A stretch of 42,366 nt of DNA, taken from NCBI RefSeq assembly GCF_019012925.1, contig NZ_JAGIRL010000002.1, positions 1-42,366 on the forward strand. Reading direction: 5' to 3'. Numbering within the stretch: the first letter of the stretch is position 1; each line of letters begins with the position of its first letter. Made by a program: the position numbers and the translations under genes. Below the pieces are notes generated by a model, which was not told the origin of the DNA, ran no database searches, and saw nothing but the letters and a program-made list of their open reading frames with translations. Of this stretch, positions 6,616 through 14,825 are shown piece after piece. Source of the DNA: Fusobacterium sp. Its GTDB lineage: Bacteria > Fusobacteriota > Fusobacteriia > Fusobacteriales > Fusobacteriaceae.

Positions 6616-8778
6616 ATGAAAATAGTAGCCCCAGCGGGAAATATGGATAGATTTTATGCAGCTGTGAAAGCAGGAGCTCAAGAGATATATATGGGACTTA
6701 AAGGTTTTGGAGCAAGGAGAAATGCTGAAAACTTTACCCTTGAAGAGTATAAAGAGGCATTGGACTATGCTCATAAGAGAGGTGTAAAAATATTTTTAAC
6801 ATTAAATACAATAATGTTTGAAAAAGAGATGGAGTTTTTATACCCAAACTTAAAAGTGCTTTATGAACATGGTTTAGATGCAGTAATAGTTCAAGATTTA
6901 GGATATTTTAAGTATATGAAAGAGAATTTTCCTAACTTAGAATTCCATGGAAGTACACAGATGACAGTTGGAAATCACTATGAAGCTGAGTATTTGAGAA
7001 AGCTTGGATTTACAAGAGTTGTACTACCAAGAGAGATGTCTTTTGAGGAGATAAAATCTATAAGAGAGAACACAAGTATTGAGTTAGAGATATTTGTTTC
7101 AGGAGCTTTATGCATATGCTACTCTGGAAATTGCTATATGAGTAGCTTTATAGGAAGTAGAAGTGGAAATAGGGGTATGTGTGCACAACCTTGTAGAAAA
7201 AAATATGAGAATAGTGAGGGAGAGAAGGGATATTTACTAAGCCCTAAGGATCAATTGCTAGGCTTTGAAGAGATAAAGAGATTGAAGGAGATAGGGATTG
7301 AAAGTATAAAGATAGAGGGACGTATGAAGGATCCCAACTATGTTTTTGAGACAGTATCATACTACAAAGAGTTGATAAATGGAGTAAAAGCTCAAGAGAA
7401 GAGTTCAGAACTATTCAATAGAGGATATAGCAAGGGGTATTTCTATGGAAATGATAACTATATAATGAATAGAGATTACTCATTTAATTTAGGTAAAAAC
7501 TTGGGTGTTTTAAATGGTAAGGAGTTAAAACTAAAGAGTAAAGTTATACTAGGAGATGGAATCATATATCTTTCAAAAGATTTTGAAAAATTAGGTGGAG
7601 GATATATAAATAAGATAGAGCTAAAATCAGGAGATATGAGTAAAAAAAGTGCTGAATCTGGAAATGTAATAGTGATGAGAGATGTTCCAAGAGGAAGTAA
7701 GTATGTTTTCAAAAGCTATTCTAAAGAGGTAAATGATGATGCTCAAAGTAGAATGAAAAAAGAGGAGCAAAGATTAGTTATCAATGGTAAGTTTAGAGGA
7801 GAACTAGGAGAGGTTCCAATGCTGGAATTGAGTGCTCTAAATAATAGTGGTATGGAGATAAAAGCTGTAGTCTATGGAGAGAAAGCTTTAGAAAAAGCTA
7901 GTAAAAAGGCTGTAACTGCTGAAGAGATAAGAGAAAAGGTATCAGAGATGGGAGAGAGTACATTCTCTTTAGGGGAGTTTGATTGTGAGTTAGCTGAAGG
8001 AATTTTTATGCCTATGTCACTTTTAAAATCTTTAAAAAGAGATTGTATAGCAGTATTAGAGGAGAAGTTAGTAGCTAGTTACAGAAGAAAAGCACCTGTA
8101 AAAAGAGAATTTACTGTTGAGCAAGAGACAAAGAGAAGAGTAGAGCTTGTGGCAATTGTATCTAATTATGAGCAAGAGATGATAGTCAAAGAACACGGGA
8201 TAGATAGAATTTACAAAAGAGGAATTGATATTGCTAGAGAGGGAAAATTACAGGATCAAGATTTAAATAGTAAGTTGGCATCAAACCTTTATCAACTACT
8301 TGAAAATAATAATGATAAGGTGATGGTAAACTGGAATCTAAATGTAACAAATAGATATGCAGTGGAAGTTTTAGCAGAAACAGGAAAGGTAGAGAGTGTA
8401 ATACTTTCACCAGAGATTAGTTTTGAAAAGATAAAAGAGCTTGGGAAAACATCTGTAAAAAAAGCAATTTTAGGATATTCAAAGTTGAAGGGAATGTATA
8501 TTGAGTTACCTCTATTTGAAAATGATAGAGAGATATTAAAAAATGATGAAGGAGATATCTTTACAGCTATAAAAAATGACAGTGGGAATACAGAGATATA
8601 CCTAGACAGACCTTTAAATATACTAAATGATTTAGCTAAGTTAGATGAACTATTGATAGATGAAGTTGTCTTAGAATTTAGTATTGAAACTGGAGCAGAG
8701 GTAGAAAAGGTCTTAACAGATATGAAAAATAGAAAAGGCTTCTATAAACCATATAATTATGAAAGAGGAGTGTACTAA
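6616..8778 (+). CDS. Peptidase U32 family protein (TrhP/RlhA type)
   Basis: A 720-residue member of the U32 family, annotated historically as collagenase-like but now linked in E. coli to iron-sulfur-dependent hydroxylation of RNA (TrhP on tRNA uridine 34, RlhA on 23S rRNA). The N-terminal barrel starts IVAPAGNMDRFYAAVKAGA, followed by GLKGFGARRNAENFT, HGSTQMTVGN and the cysteine cluster GALCICYSGNCYMSS...GNRGMCAQPCR. Cys166, 173, 189 and 193 fit the four-Cys cluster. The long C-terminal half, well beyond the roughly 330-450 residues of the short members, fits the RlhA-like (DUF3656-containing) group. Spacing to coaE is 4 bases and to pgpA 3 bases. The exact RNA target is not decided by sequence. 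Confidence 0.88.
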   Translation: MKIVAPAGNMDRFYAAVKAGAQEIYMGLKGFGARRNAENFTLEEYKEALDYAHKRGVKIFLTLNTIMFEKEMEFLYPNLKVLYEHGLDAVIVQDLGYFKYMKENFPNLEFHGSTQMTVGNHYEAEYLRKLGFTRVVLPREMSFEEIKSIRENTSIELEIFVSGALCICYSGNCYMSSFIGSRSGNRGMCAQPCRKKYENSEGEKGYLLSPKDQLLGFEEIKRLKEIGIESIKIEGRMKDPNYVFETVSYYKELINGVKAQEKSSELFNRGYSKGYFYGNDNYIMNRDYSFNLGKNLGVLNGKELKLKSKVILGDGIIYLSKDFEKLGGGYINKIELKSGDMSKKSAESGNVIVMRDVPRGSKYVFKSYSKEVNDDAQSRMKKEEQRLVINGKFRGELGEVPMLELSALNNSGMEIKAVVYGEKALEKASKKAVTAEEIREKVSEMGESTFSLGEFDCELAEGIFMPMSLLKSLKRDCIAVLEEKLVASYRRKAPVKREFTVEQETKRRVELVAIVSNYEQEMIVKEHGIDRIYKRGIDIAREGKLQDQDLNSKLASNLYQLLENNNDKVMVNWNLNVTNRYAVEVLAETGKVESVILSPEISFEKIKELGKTSVKKAILGYSKLKGMYIELPLFENDREILKNDEGDIFTAIKNDSGNTEIYLDRPLNILNDLAKLDELLIDEVVLEFSIETGAEVEKVLTDMKNRKGFYKPYNYERGVY

Positions 8779-8781
8779 ACT

Positions 8782-9279
8782 ATGTCTAAAAAAACAGTGA
8801 GAAATTTAGGAACTTGGTTTGGATTGGGAGATTTACCAAAAGCCCCAGGGACTTTTGGAACTTTAGGAGGGATTCCTATATTTATATTTTTATCTTTTAT
8901 AAGAGGTTTTTTTCCGAATAATATGGTATACAACTCATTTTATTTTATGTTTTTAATGACTTTCTTTGCAATCTCTGTATATGTTTCTGATATTTGTGAG
9001 AGAGAGATTTTTAAAAAAGAGGATCCACAAAATGTAGTAATAGATGAAGTTTTAGGATATTTAACAACACTTTTTTTGATAAATCCAGTAGGTGTATATC
9101 AAAATATGGTAGCTATTGTTTTGGCTTTTGTAATATTTAGAATCTTAGATATTACAAAGATAGGTCCGATTGATAGAGCTCAACACTTTGAAAATGGAGT
9201 TGGAGTGGTATTGGACGATTTTTTGGCTGGAGTGATAGGAAACTTTATAATGGTTTGTATTTGGACAATTTTCTTTTAG
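8782..9279 (+). CDS. pgpA: Phosphatidylglycerophosphatase A
   Basis: A 165-residue inner-membrane phosphatase converting phosphatidylglycerophosphate to phosphatidylglycerol. Family motifs are GTWFGLGDLPKAPGTFGTLGG near residues 10-30, DPQNVVIDEVLGY near 81-93 and the acidic block IGPIDRAQHFENGVGVVLDDFLAG near 132-155, which corresponds to the metal-binding DxxxxGxGVMxDD motif. About four membrane segments. The start is 3 bases after the U32 stop. Together with accAD later in the window it belongs to membrane lipid synthesis, although the two are not linked. Confidence 0.92.
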   Translation: MSKKTVRNLGTWFGLGDLPKAPGTFGTLGGIPIFIFLSFIRGFFPNNMVYNSFYFMFLMTFFAISVYVSDICEREIFKKEDPQNVVIDEVLGYLTTLFLINPVGVYQNMVAIVLAFVIFRILDITKIGPIDRAQHFENGVGVVLDDFLAGVIGNFIMVCIWTIFF

Positions 9280-9294
9280 GGGGAGTAGTTAGTT

Positions 9295-10500
9295 ATGAAA
9301 GTAGGAGTTATACTTGTAGGGACAGAGCTACTAAATGGTGGAATGATAGATACTAACAGTATCTATATAGCTGAAGAGTTGAATAAATATGGCTTGGAGA
9401 TGGAGTTTAAAATCGTAGTTAGAGATTTTAAAGATGAGATATATAGAGCTATTGATTACTGTAAAAAAAATGTAGATTTGATAATAATGTCTGGTGGACT
9501 TGGTCCAACATTAGATGATATAACTAAAGAGGTAATTGCAGAGTATGTAAATAAACCTTTGGTGGTAGATGATGAGGAGTTAGAGGAGCTAAAAGATAAA
9601 TTTATCAAAGGTGGATATACATTTACAGAGATAAACAAGAAAGAGGTTGAAAAACCTGAGGGATCAGTAACTTTTAAAAATGATGTGGGAATGGCTCCAG
9701 CTGTATATATAGATGATATAGTTGCTTTTCCTGGAGTTCCTAGAGAGTTATATAATATGCTACCAAAATTTTTAGATTGGTATACAAAAGAAAAAAATTT
9801 AATAGATGATGAGATATATATTAAAGATCTAATAACTTATGGTATGCCAGAATCTATATTAGATAAGGAAGTAAGGGAGTTTTTTACAGAGGAAGGGATA
9901 TATTATGAGTTCCTTGTAAAGGACTATGGAATACTAATTAGACTGCAAAGTAAAAGAAGTAATAAAAATAAAGTGGAAAAAATCATAAAAAAGATATATA
10001 ATAAAATAGGTAAGTTTATCTTTGGAGAAGATAATGATAGATTAGAAGGAAAAGTTGTTGAATTATTAAGAGAGAATAAATTAAGTATTTCAACAGCTGA
10101 GTCTTGTACTGGTGGAATGTTAGCAAGTAGATTGATAGATGTTTCAGGAGTATCTGAAGTCTTTTATGAAGGGATAGTTTCATATAGTAATGAAGCAAAG
10201 ATGAAAAGACTTGGAGTAAAAAAAGAGACACTTGAAAAATATGGAGCAGTAAGCGAGGAAACTGTAAGAGAGATGGTTATGGGATTACAAACAGATGTTG
10301 GACTTGCTACTACAGGAATAGCTGGACCAGAAGGAGGGACTGAAGAGAAACCCGTAGGTCTTGTATATATGGGAATAAAAATAAAAGATAGAGTATATGT
10401 AGAGAAGAGAGTTTTTAAAGGAGATAGGAATAAAGTAAGAGAGAGAACAGTATCTCACACTCTTTTTACTCTGATAAAAATTTTAAATGAGGATGTGTGA
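9295..10500 (+). CDS. cinA: CinA: nicotinamide-nucleotide amidase / COG1058 protein
   Basis: A 401-residue two-domain protein. The N-terminal MoCF-like domain (residues 1-165) begins VGVILVGTELLNGGMIDTNS and carries MSGGLGPTLDDITKEV and FPGVPREL; in other bacteria it hydrolyses ADP-ribose-type substrates. The C-terminal domain (about 245-401) has STAESCTGGMLASRL and GIVSYSNEAK, then TTGIAGPEGGTEEKPVG, the deamidase that turns NMN into nicotinate mononucleotide in pyridine-nucleotide salvage. Full length. GGGGGAG lies 9 bases upstream of the ATG. It is 15 bases after pgpA and 3 bases before the XRE regulator, within the same operon. The old 'competence' name need not apply here. Confidence 0.93.
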   Translation: MKVGVILVGTELLNGGMIDTNSIYIAEELNKYGLEMEFKIVVRDFKDEIYRAIDYCKKNVDLIIMSGGLGPTLDDITKEVIAEYVNKPLVVDDEELEELKDKFIKGGYTFTEINKKEVEKPEGSVTFKNDVGMAPAVYIDDIVAFPGVPRELYNMLPKFLDWYTKEKNLIDDEIYIKDLITYGMPESILDKEVREFFTEEGIYYEFLVKDYGILIRLQSKRSNKNKVEKIIKKIYNKIGKFIFGEDNDRLEGKVVELLRENKLSISTAESCTGGMLASRLIDVSGVSEVFYEGIVSYSNEAKMKRLGVKKETLEKYGAVSEETVREMVMGLQTDVGLATTGIAGPEGGTEEKPVGLVYMGIKIKDRVYVEKRVFKGDRNKVRERTVSHTLFTLIKILNEDV

Positions 10501-10503
10501 TAG

Positions 10504-11055
10504 ATGAGCAGTATAGGTGAAAGAATAAAAAAAAGTAGAAATGATAGAGGCTTGTCCTTGAGAGAATTGGCAACAAGAGTGGAATTGTCAGCTAGTTTTT
10601 TATCTCAAATAGAGCAGGGAAAGGCATCTCCTTCTATTGAAAATTTAAAAAAGATTGCTACATCTTTAGATGTAAAAGTTAGTTATCTAATAGAAGATGA
10701 AGAAGAAAGACAGAATACAGAATTAGTTAGAAAAGATGGAAGAAAGTATATAGAGAGTCTAGATTCAAATACTAAGATGGCTTTACTAACAACATCTAAT
10801 ATAGATAAGGCTATGGAACCTATACTTTATGAAATAGGACCATTTGGAGAGAGTGGTAGAAGTTATTACAGTCATCATGGAGAAGAGTTCATATACATAG
10901 TAGAGGGAAAGTTAGATGTATATATAGATGATGTTATTCACAGCTTGAACGAGGGAGACAGCCTATATTTTAAATCTAGTCAAAGACATAGATTTAAAAA
11001 TAATACAGATAAAACTACGAAGGCTATATGGGTTGTAAATCCTCCTTCATTTTAA
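10504..11055 (+). CDS. XRE family regulator with C-terminal cupin domain
   Basis: A 183-residue DNA-binding protein. Residues 5-62 form an HTH_3 domain (GERIKKSRNDRGLSLRELA, ELSASFLSQIEQGKASPSIENL) and about 105-181 a cupin (YSHHGEEFIYIVEGKLDVYI, LNEGDSLYFKSSQRHRFKN), with His/Glu residues that can bind metal. Proteins of this PuuR-like layout usually repress small-molecule catabolic genes and sense the ligand in the cupin. Nothing nearby is an obvious catabolic target; it lies between cinA and the fatty-acid-kinase-like fusion, so control of this operon or of lipid metabolism is only a guess. Confidence 0.9.
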   Translation: MSSIGERIKKSRNDRGLSLRELATRVELSASFLSQIEQGKASPSIENLKKIATSLDVKVSYLIEDEEERQNTELVRKDGRKYIESLDSNTKMALLTTSNIDKAMEPILYEIGPFGESGRSYYSHHGEEFIYIVEGKLDVYIDDVIHSLNEGDSLYFKSSQRHRFKNNTDKTTKAIWVVNPPSF

Positions 11056-11083
11056 TAAAAGTTTACGGAGGTAAAAATTTAGT

Positions 11084-13588
11084 ATGAAATTAGAGATAAA
11101 AGTGTTAAACTCAATGAGATTAACAAAACTTTTAATAGCTGCAAGTAGATGGCTTTCAAAATATGCAGATATTTTAAATGATTTGAATGTTTATCCTGTA
11201 CCAGATGGAGATACAGGAACAAATATGTCAATGACATTACAAGCAGTAGAAAATGAGTTAGTGAAACTAAATCACGAGCCAAATATGCAGGAGCTTGTAG
11301 AGATAGTGTCAGAAGCTGTACTTTTAGGTGCGAGAGGAAACTCTGGAACAATCTTATCTCAGATAATCCAAGGGTTCTTAAGTGCTATTAAAGATAAAGA
11401 TGAAGTAGGAGTAGAGGACGCTATAAAAGCTTTTGAAATGGCAAAAGAGAGAGCATATCAAGCTGTATCACAACCAGTAGAGGGAACAATGCTAACTGTA
11501 ATCAGAAGAGTAGCAGAGGAAGCAGCTGTATATGAAGGGGATAGAGATGATTTTATCCTATTCTTAGTACATTTAAAAAATGTAGCTAAAGAAGCAGTAG
11601 AGGAGACACCAAACCTTTTACCAAAGTTGAAAGAGGCTGGAGTTGTAGATGCTGGTGGTAAGGGAATTTTCTATGTACTTGAGGGATTTGAGAAGTCTAT
11701 AACTGATCCTGAAATGTTAAAGGATCTAGAGAGAATAGTTCAGTCTCAAGCTAAGAGAAAAGAGAGAATGGAATATACTTATCAAGAGGCTGAAGATATA
11801 AAATTCAGATACTGTACAGAGTTTATAATAGAAGAGGGGAACTTTGATCTTGATGGGTACAAAAAAGAGATTATGAATCTAGGAGACTCAATGGTTTGTG
11901 CACAAACTACATCTAAAACTAAGACTCATATCCATACTAACAACCCAGGTCAAGTATTAGAGATAGCTCTAAGACATGGACAGTTAAATAATATAAAGAT
12001 TGAAAATATGTATTTTCAACATAAGAATCTTTTAATTAGTGATAAAGATATTGAAAATGGAGAAAAATATATAATAAAGAATGAAAATTCAGAAAGAGTA
12101 GCATATTTTGCTATTGTAGATAACAAAAATCTTGGAAACTACTATCTTGAAGCTGGTGCTACAGGGGTATTGATAGGTGGACAAACACAAAACCCAAGTG
12201 TACAAGATATAGAGGAAGGATTGAAAAATATAAGTTGTGAAAAGATTATAATTCTTCCAAATAATAAGAATATCATCTCAACTGCTAAGATTGCTGCAGA
12301 GAGATCAGAAAAAGAGGTACTTGTAGTTGAAACTACAACAATGTTAGAAGGTTACTATCTAATAAAAAATAGAGATGAAAAATTAGACGAGCTATTGAAG
12401 AGAGTTAAAAATAACTTCTCAATAGAGATCACACAAGCTGTTAGAGATACTAAGGTAGAGGATTTAGTGATCAAAGTTGGAGAGTATATAGCTATTATCA
12501 ATGGAAAAATTAAAATGAAAGCTGATACTTTAGCAGATTTAAATGAGAAATTGATAAAAGAGTATGTATCTTCAGATACTTTAGAGGTAACAATCTCTTA
12601 TGGAAAAGATAATAATAAAGAGGCTAATGACATTTTTAATCAACTATCTTCAGTTGAGAAAAAAGAGTTATACAGTGAGCAGGAGAATTATCCATACTAT
12701 ATCTATATTGAAAATAGAGATAGAAACCTTCCAGAGATAGCTATTGTTACAGATTCAACATCTGATTTGACACCAGATCTAATTGGAGATCTAAATATAG
12801 ATATTATTCCACTAAAAGTAAAATTGGGTGATAATTACTATAGAGATGGAGTAGAATTGAGTAAAAAAGAGTTTTGGAAGAAGATTGTAAGTGAATCTAT
12901 AATTCCAAAGACTTCTCAACCTTCACCAGCAGAATTTAAAGAGATTTATGAGAGATTATTTAAGAAGGGTTATAAGAAGATTATCTCTATACATATCTCA
13001 AGTAAATTGAGTGGAACTCAGCAGGCAGCTAGAGTTGCTAAAGGTATGGTTAAAAAAGGTGAGAACATAACAATAGTTGATTCTAAAGCTGTTGCTATGT
13101 CATTGGGATACCAAGCTTTAGAAGCAGCAAGAATGGCAAAAGAGGGAGTAAGCGAAGAGACTATCTTAAATAGATTGTATCAACTTCAAGATAAGATTAA
13201 ACTTTATTTTGTTGTAAATGAGATCAGTTATTTAGAAAAAGGTGGTAGAATAGGAAGAGCTTCTTCTATAATAGGAGGATTTTTAAAAGTAAAACCTATT
13301 TTAAAACTGGAAAATGGAGAGATTTCAGTTCAAGGAAAAGCTTTTGGAGAAGCTGGAGCTGCTGGTTATATGGAGAGATTAATAAAGGCAGAGAGCAAAA
13401 AAACAAGTATGATAATGTATACAGCTTGGGGTGGAACTAATAAAGAGCTTTCAAGTGCTGATGAGATAAAAAATCAACAGAGTGGAAATAGTAAAATAGA
13501 GTACAGAGGAAGATTTGAGATTGGAGCAACAATCGGATCACATACAGGTCCTGTATTTGGATTTGCAATTATTCCAAAAATAATGTAG
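11084..13588 (+). CDS. DAK2-DegV fusion, FakA-FakB-like fatty acid kinase
   Basis: An 834-residue cytoplasmic protein joining two proteins that are separate in Staphylococcus. Residues 1-200 form the DhaL/DAK2 ATP-binding domain (PVPDGDTGTNMS near 37-48, LGARGNSGTILSQ near 82-94, VDAGGKGIFYVLEGF near 187). Next comes the FakA middle domain with KTHIHTNNPG near 278-287, which holds the phospho-transfer His, and the FakA C-terminal domain (to about 530). Residues 551-834 are a complete DegV/FakB lipid-binding domain (IAIVTDSTSDLTPD, IHISSKLSGTQQAA). In the known system FakB presents a fatty acid to FakA, which makes acyl-phosphate for phospholipid synthesis. GGAGGT precedes the ATG. It is the last gene before a strong terminator. 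Confidence 0.88.
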   Translation: MKLEIKVLNSMRLTKLLIAASRWLSKYADILNDLNVYPVPDGDTGTNMSMTLQAVENELVKLNHEPNMQELVEIVSEAVLLGARGNSGTILSQIIQGFLSAIKDKDEVGVEDAIKAFEMAKERAYQAVSQPVEGTMLTVIRRVAEEAAVYEGDRDDFILFLVHLKNVAKEAVEETPNLLPKLKEAGVVDAGGKGIFYVLEGFEKSITDPEMLKDLERIVQSQAKRKERMEYTYQEAEDIKFRYCTEFIIEEGNFDLDGYKKEIMNLGDSMVCAQTTSKTKTHIHTNNPGQVLEIALRHGQLNNIKIENMYFQHKNLLISDKDIENGEKYIIKNENSERVAYFAIVDNKNLGNYYLEAGATGVLIGGQTQNPSVQDIEEGLKNISCEKIIILPNNKNIISTAKIAAERSEKEVLVVETTTMLEGYYLIKNRDEKLDELLKRVKNNFSIEITQAVRDTKVEDLVIKVGEYIAIINGKIKMKADTLADLNEKLIKEYVSSDTLEVTISYGKDNNKEANDIFNQLSSVEKKELYSEQENYPYYIYIENRDRNLPEIAIVTDSTSDLTPDLIGDLNIDIIPLKVKLGDNYYRDGVELSKKEFWKKIVSESIIPKTSQPSPAEFKEIYERLFKKGYKKIISIHISSKLSGTQQAARVAKGMVKKGENITIVDSKAVAMSLGYQALEAARMAKEGVSEETILNRLYQLQDKIKLYFVVNEISYLEKGGRIGRASSIIGGFLKVKPILKLENGEISVQGKAFGEAGAAGYMERLIKAESKKTSMIMYTAWGGTNKELSSADEIKNQQSGNSKIEYRGRFEIGATIGSHTGPVFGFAIIPKIM

Positions 13589-13593
13589 TAAAA

Positions 13594-13621
13594 AAAGAGG
13601 AGTGTAGAGACTCCTCTTTTT
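13594..13621 (+). terminator. Intrinsic terminator of the coaE-fakAB cluster
   Basis: A 10-base stem, AAAGAGGAGT / ACTCCTCTTT, with a 6-base loop, runs into a T tract 5 bases after the stop of the DAK2-DegV gene. It closes the forward cluster that starts at 4854. Confidence 0.9.
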
Positions 13622-13697
13622 GCTAATAAAACTGTGGCTTTCTTCAATAAAAAATATAAATTTTATAATTTTTTATAGTGTTATAAAATAAAAATAT

Positions 13698-13726
13698 TTG
13701 CTTATTTGGAAAAATAGGAGTATACT
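13698..13726 (+). promoter_or_regulatory. Sigma-70-type promoter upstream of the EIIA-CBS gene
   Basis: TTGCTT (13698-13703) and TATACT (13721-13726) with exactly 17 bases between them. Transcription would start near 13733, giving a leader of about 110 bases before the EIIA-CBS ATG at 13844. The 255-base gap 13589-13843 otherwise holds only the preceding terminator and the hairpin at 13749-13773. Confidence 0.6.
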
Positions 13727-13748
13727 TTAAATAATTAAACTAAATGGG

Positions 13749-13773
13749 AATGACTTATGATAGTCATTTTTTT
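13749..13773 (+). promoter_or_regulatory. Terminator-like hairpin in the leader
   Basis: AATGACT / AGTCATT (13749-13755 with 13762-13768) with a 6-base loop is followed by a run of T. It lies only about 16 bases after the predicted transcription start, so it may attenuate the EIIA-CBS/transporter operon or simply shape the 5' end. The stem is short and AT-rich, hence weak as a terminator. Confidence 0.45.
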
Positions 13774-13843
13774 ATTGAATCATAAATTAACATTGTTTTT
13801 AAATTTTTTAAAATATTATAACTTAATTAAGGAGAGTGGAAAT

Positions 13844-14770
13844 ATGAAATTTTCAAGTTACCTAGATCCGAATCTAATTTTTACAGATCTGAAAGGAAAA
13901 AATCCTGAAGAAATAATAGTAGAAATGATAGAGAAAATCGCTGAAAAGGATAAGAAGGTAAAAGCTTCAAAAACTTTAATTGAAGAAGCTGTTATAAAAA
14001 GAGAGAAAGAAATTTCTACTGGAATAGGGCACGGTATTGCTATTCCTCACGCTAGAATCGAGAATTTAAATGATTTTATTGTTGCAATAGGATTATTAGA
14101 TGAAGCAGTTGAGTGTGAAATTGCTGCAACTCACCAAAATGATAAAGTAAATCTTGTATTCTTAATAATTTCAGATGTATTAAAAAATAAAAACATCTTA
14201 AAAGTTATGAGTGCTGTTTCAAAATTAGCTTTAAAACAGGGAGATCTTTTAGAAAAAATAAAAGCTGAGAGAAATCCTAAAAAAGTTATAGAGTATTTCA
14301 ATAAAGCTAATATAGAGTTTGAACACAAAATAGTAGCAGAAGATGTATTGAGTCCAGATATAAAACCTGCTACACCAGACAATACTTTGGAAGAGATAGC
14401 TAAAAGATTGATATTAGAAGAGACTAGTGGTTTACCAGTAGTGGATAAAAATGGAAAGTTTTTAGGAGAGATCACAGAGAGAGAGTTAATAGATTATGGT
14501 ATGCCTGAATATCTATCTCTTATGGGAGACTTGAACTTTTTAACAGTAGGAGAACCATTTGAAGAGTATTTGATGAATGAGTCAAAGGTTACAATAGAGA
14601 AATTATACAGAGTTTCAGATGAGATAGTTATAGATGGAAAGACACCAATAATGGAGATCTGCTTTATTATGGTAAATAAGGGAATAACTAGATTATATGT
14701 TGTAGATAATGGAAAATATCATGGAATGATAAAAAGATCAGACATAATTAAAAAAGTTTTACATATCTAA
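13844..14770 (+). CDS. PTS EIIA (fructose/Ntr type) fused to a CBS pair
   Basis: A 308-residue protein. Residues 1-150 are an EIIA domain of the PtsN/FruA type with the phosphoryl-accepting His in GHGIAIPHARIENL near residue 69 and VNLVFLIIS near 104. Residues about 165-308 form two CBS motifs (VLSPDIKPATPDNTLEEIA...GLPVVDKNGKFLGEI, and IVIDGKTPIMEICFIMV...TRLYVVDNGKYHGMI), which usually bind adenine nucleotides. No EIIB or EIIC is nearby, so it is probably a regulator rather than a sugar carrier. I chose ATG 13844 because AGGAGAG lies 9 bases upstream and the family start (MKFSSYLDPNLI) fits; an upstream ATG at 13757 has no ribosome site. The next gene, an ion transporter 55 bases on, is its likely partner. 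Confidence 0.88.
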   Translation: MKFSSYLDPNLIFTDLKGKNPEEIIVEMIEKIAEKDKKVKASKTLIEEAVIKREKEISTGIGHGIAIPHARIENLNDFIVAIGLLDEAVECEIAATHQNDKVNLVFLIISDVLKNKNILKVMSAVSKLALKQGDLLEKIKAERNPKKVIEYFNKANIEFEHKIVAEDVLSPDIKPATPDNTLEEIAKRLILEETSGLPVVDKNGKFLGEITERELIDYGMPEYLSLMGDLNFLTVGEPFEEYLMNESKVTIEKLYRVSDEIVIDGKTPIMEICFIMVNKGITRLYVVDNGKYHGMIKRSDIIKKVLHI

Positions 14771-14825
14771 TATTGATAATATCGTGTATAGCGGGGGGAG
14801 ATGAACTAAGGAGGAAAATAAAAAA

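Noticed and set aside
13744..13785. A 13-codon leader peptide (MGMTYDSHFFIES) in the EIIA-CBS leader
   Set aside because: No ribosome site, a start only about 11 bases after the predicted transcript start, and no run of regulatory codons.
13757..13843. Extended N-terminus for the EIIA-CBS gene from ATG 13757
   Set aside because: It overlaps the leader hairpin, has no ribosome site, and adds a non-family hydrophobic stretch; ATG 13844 has a good site.
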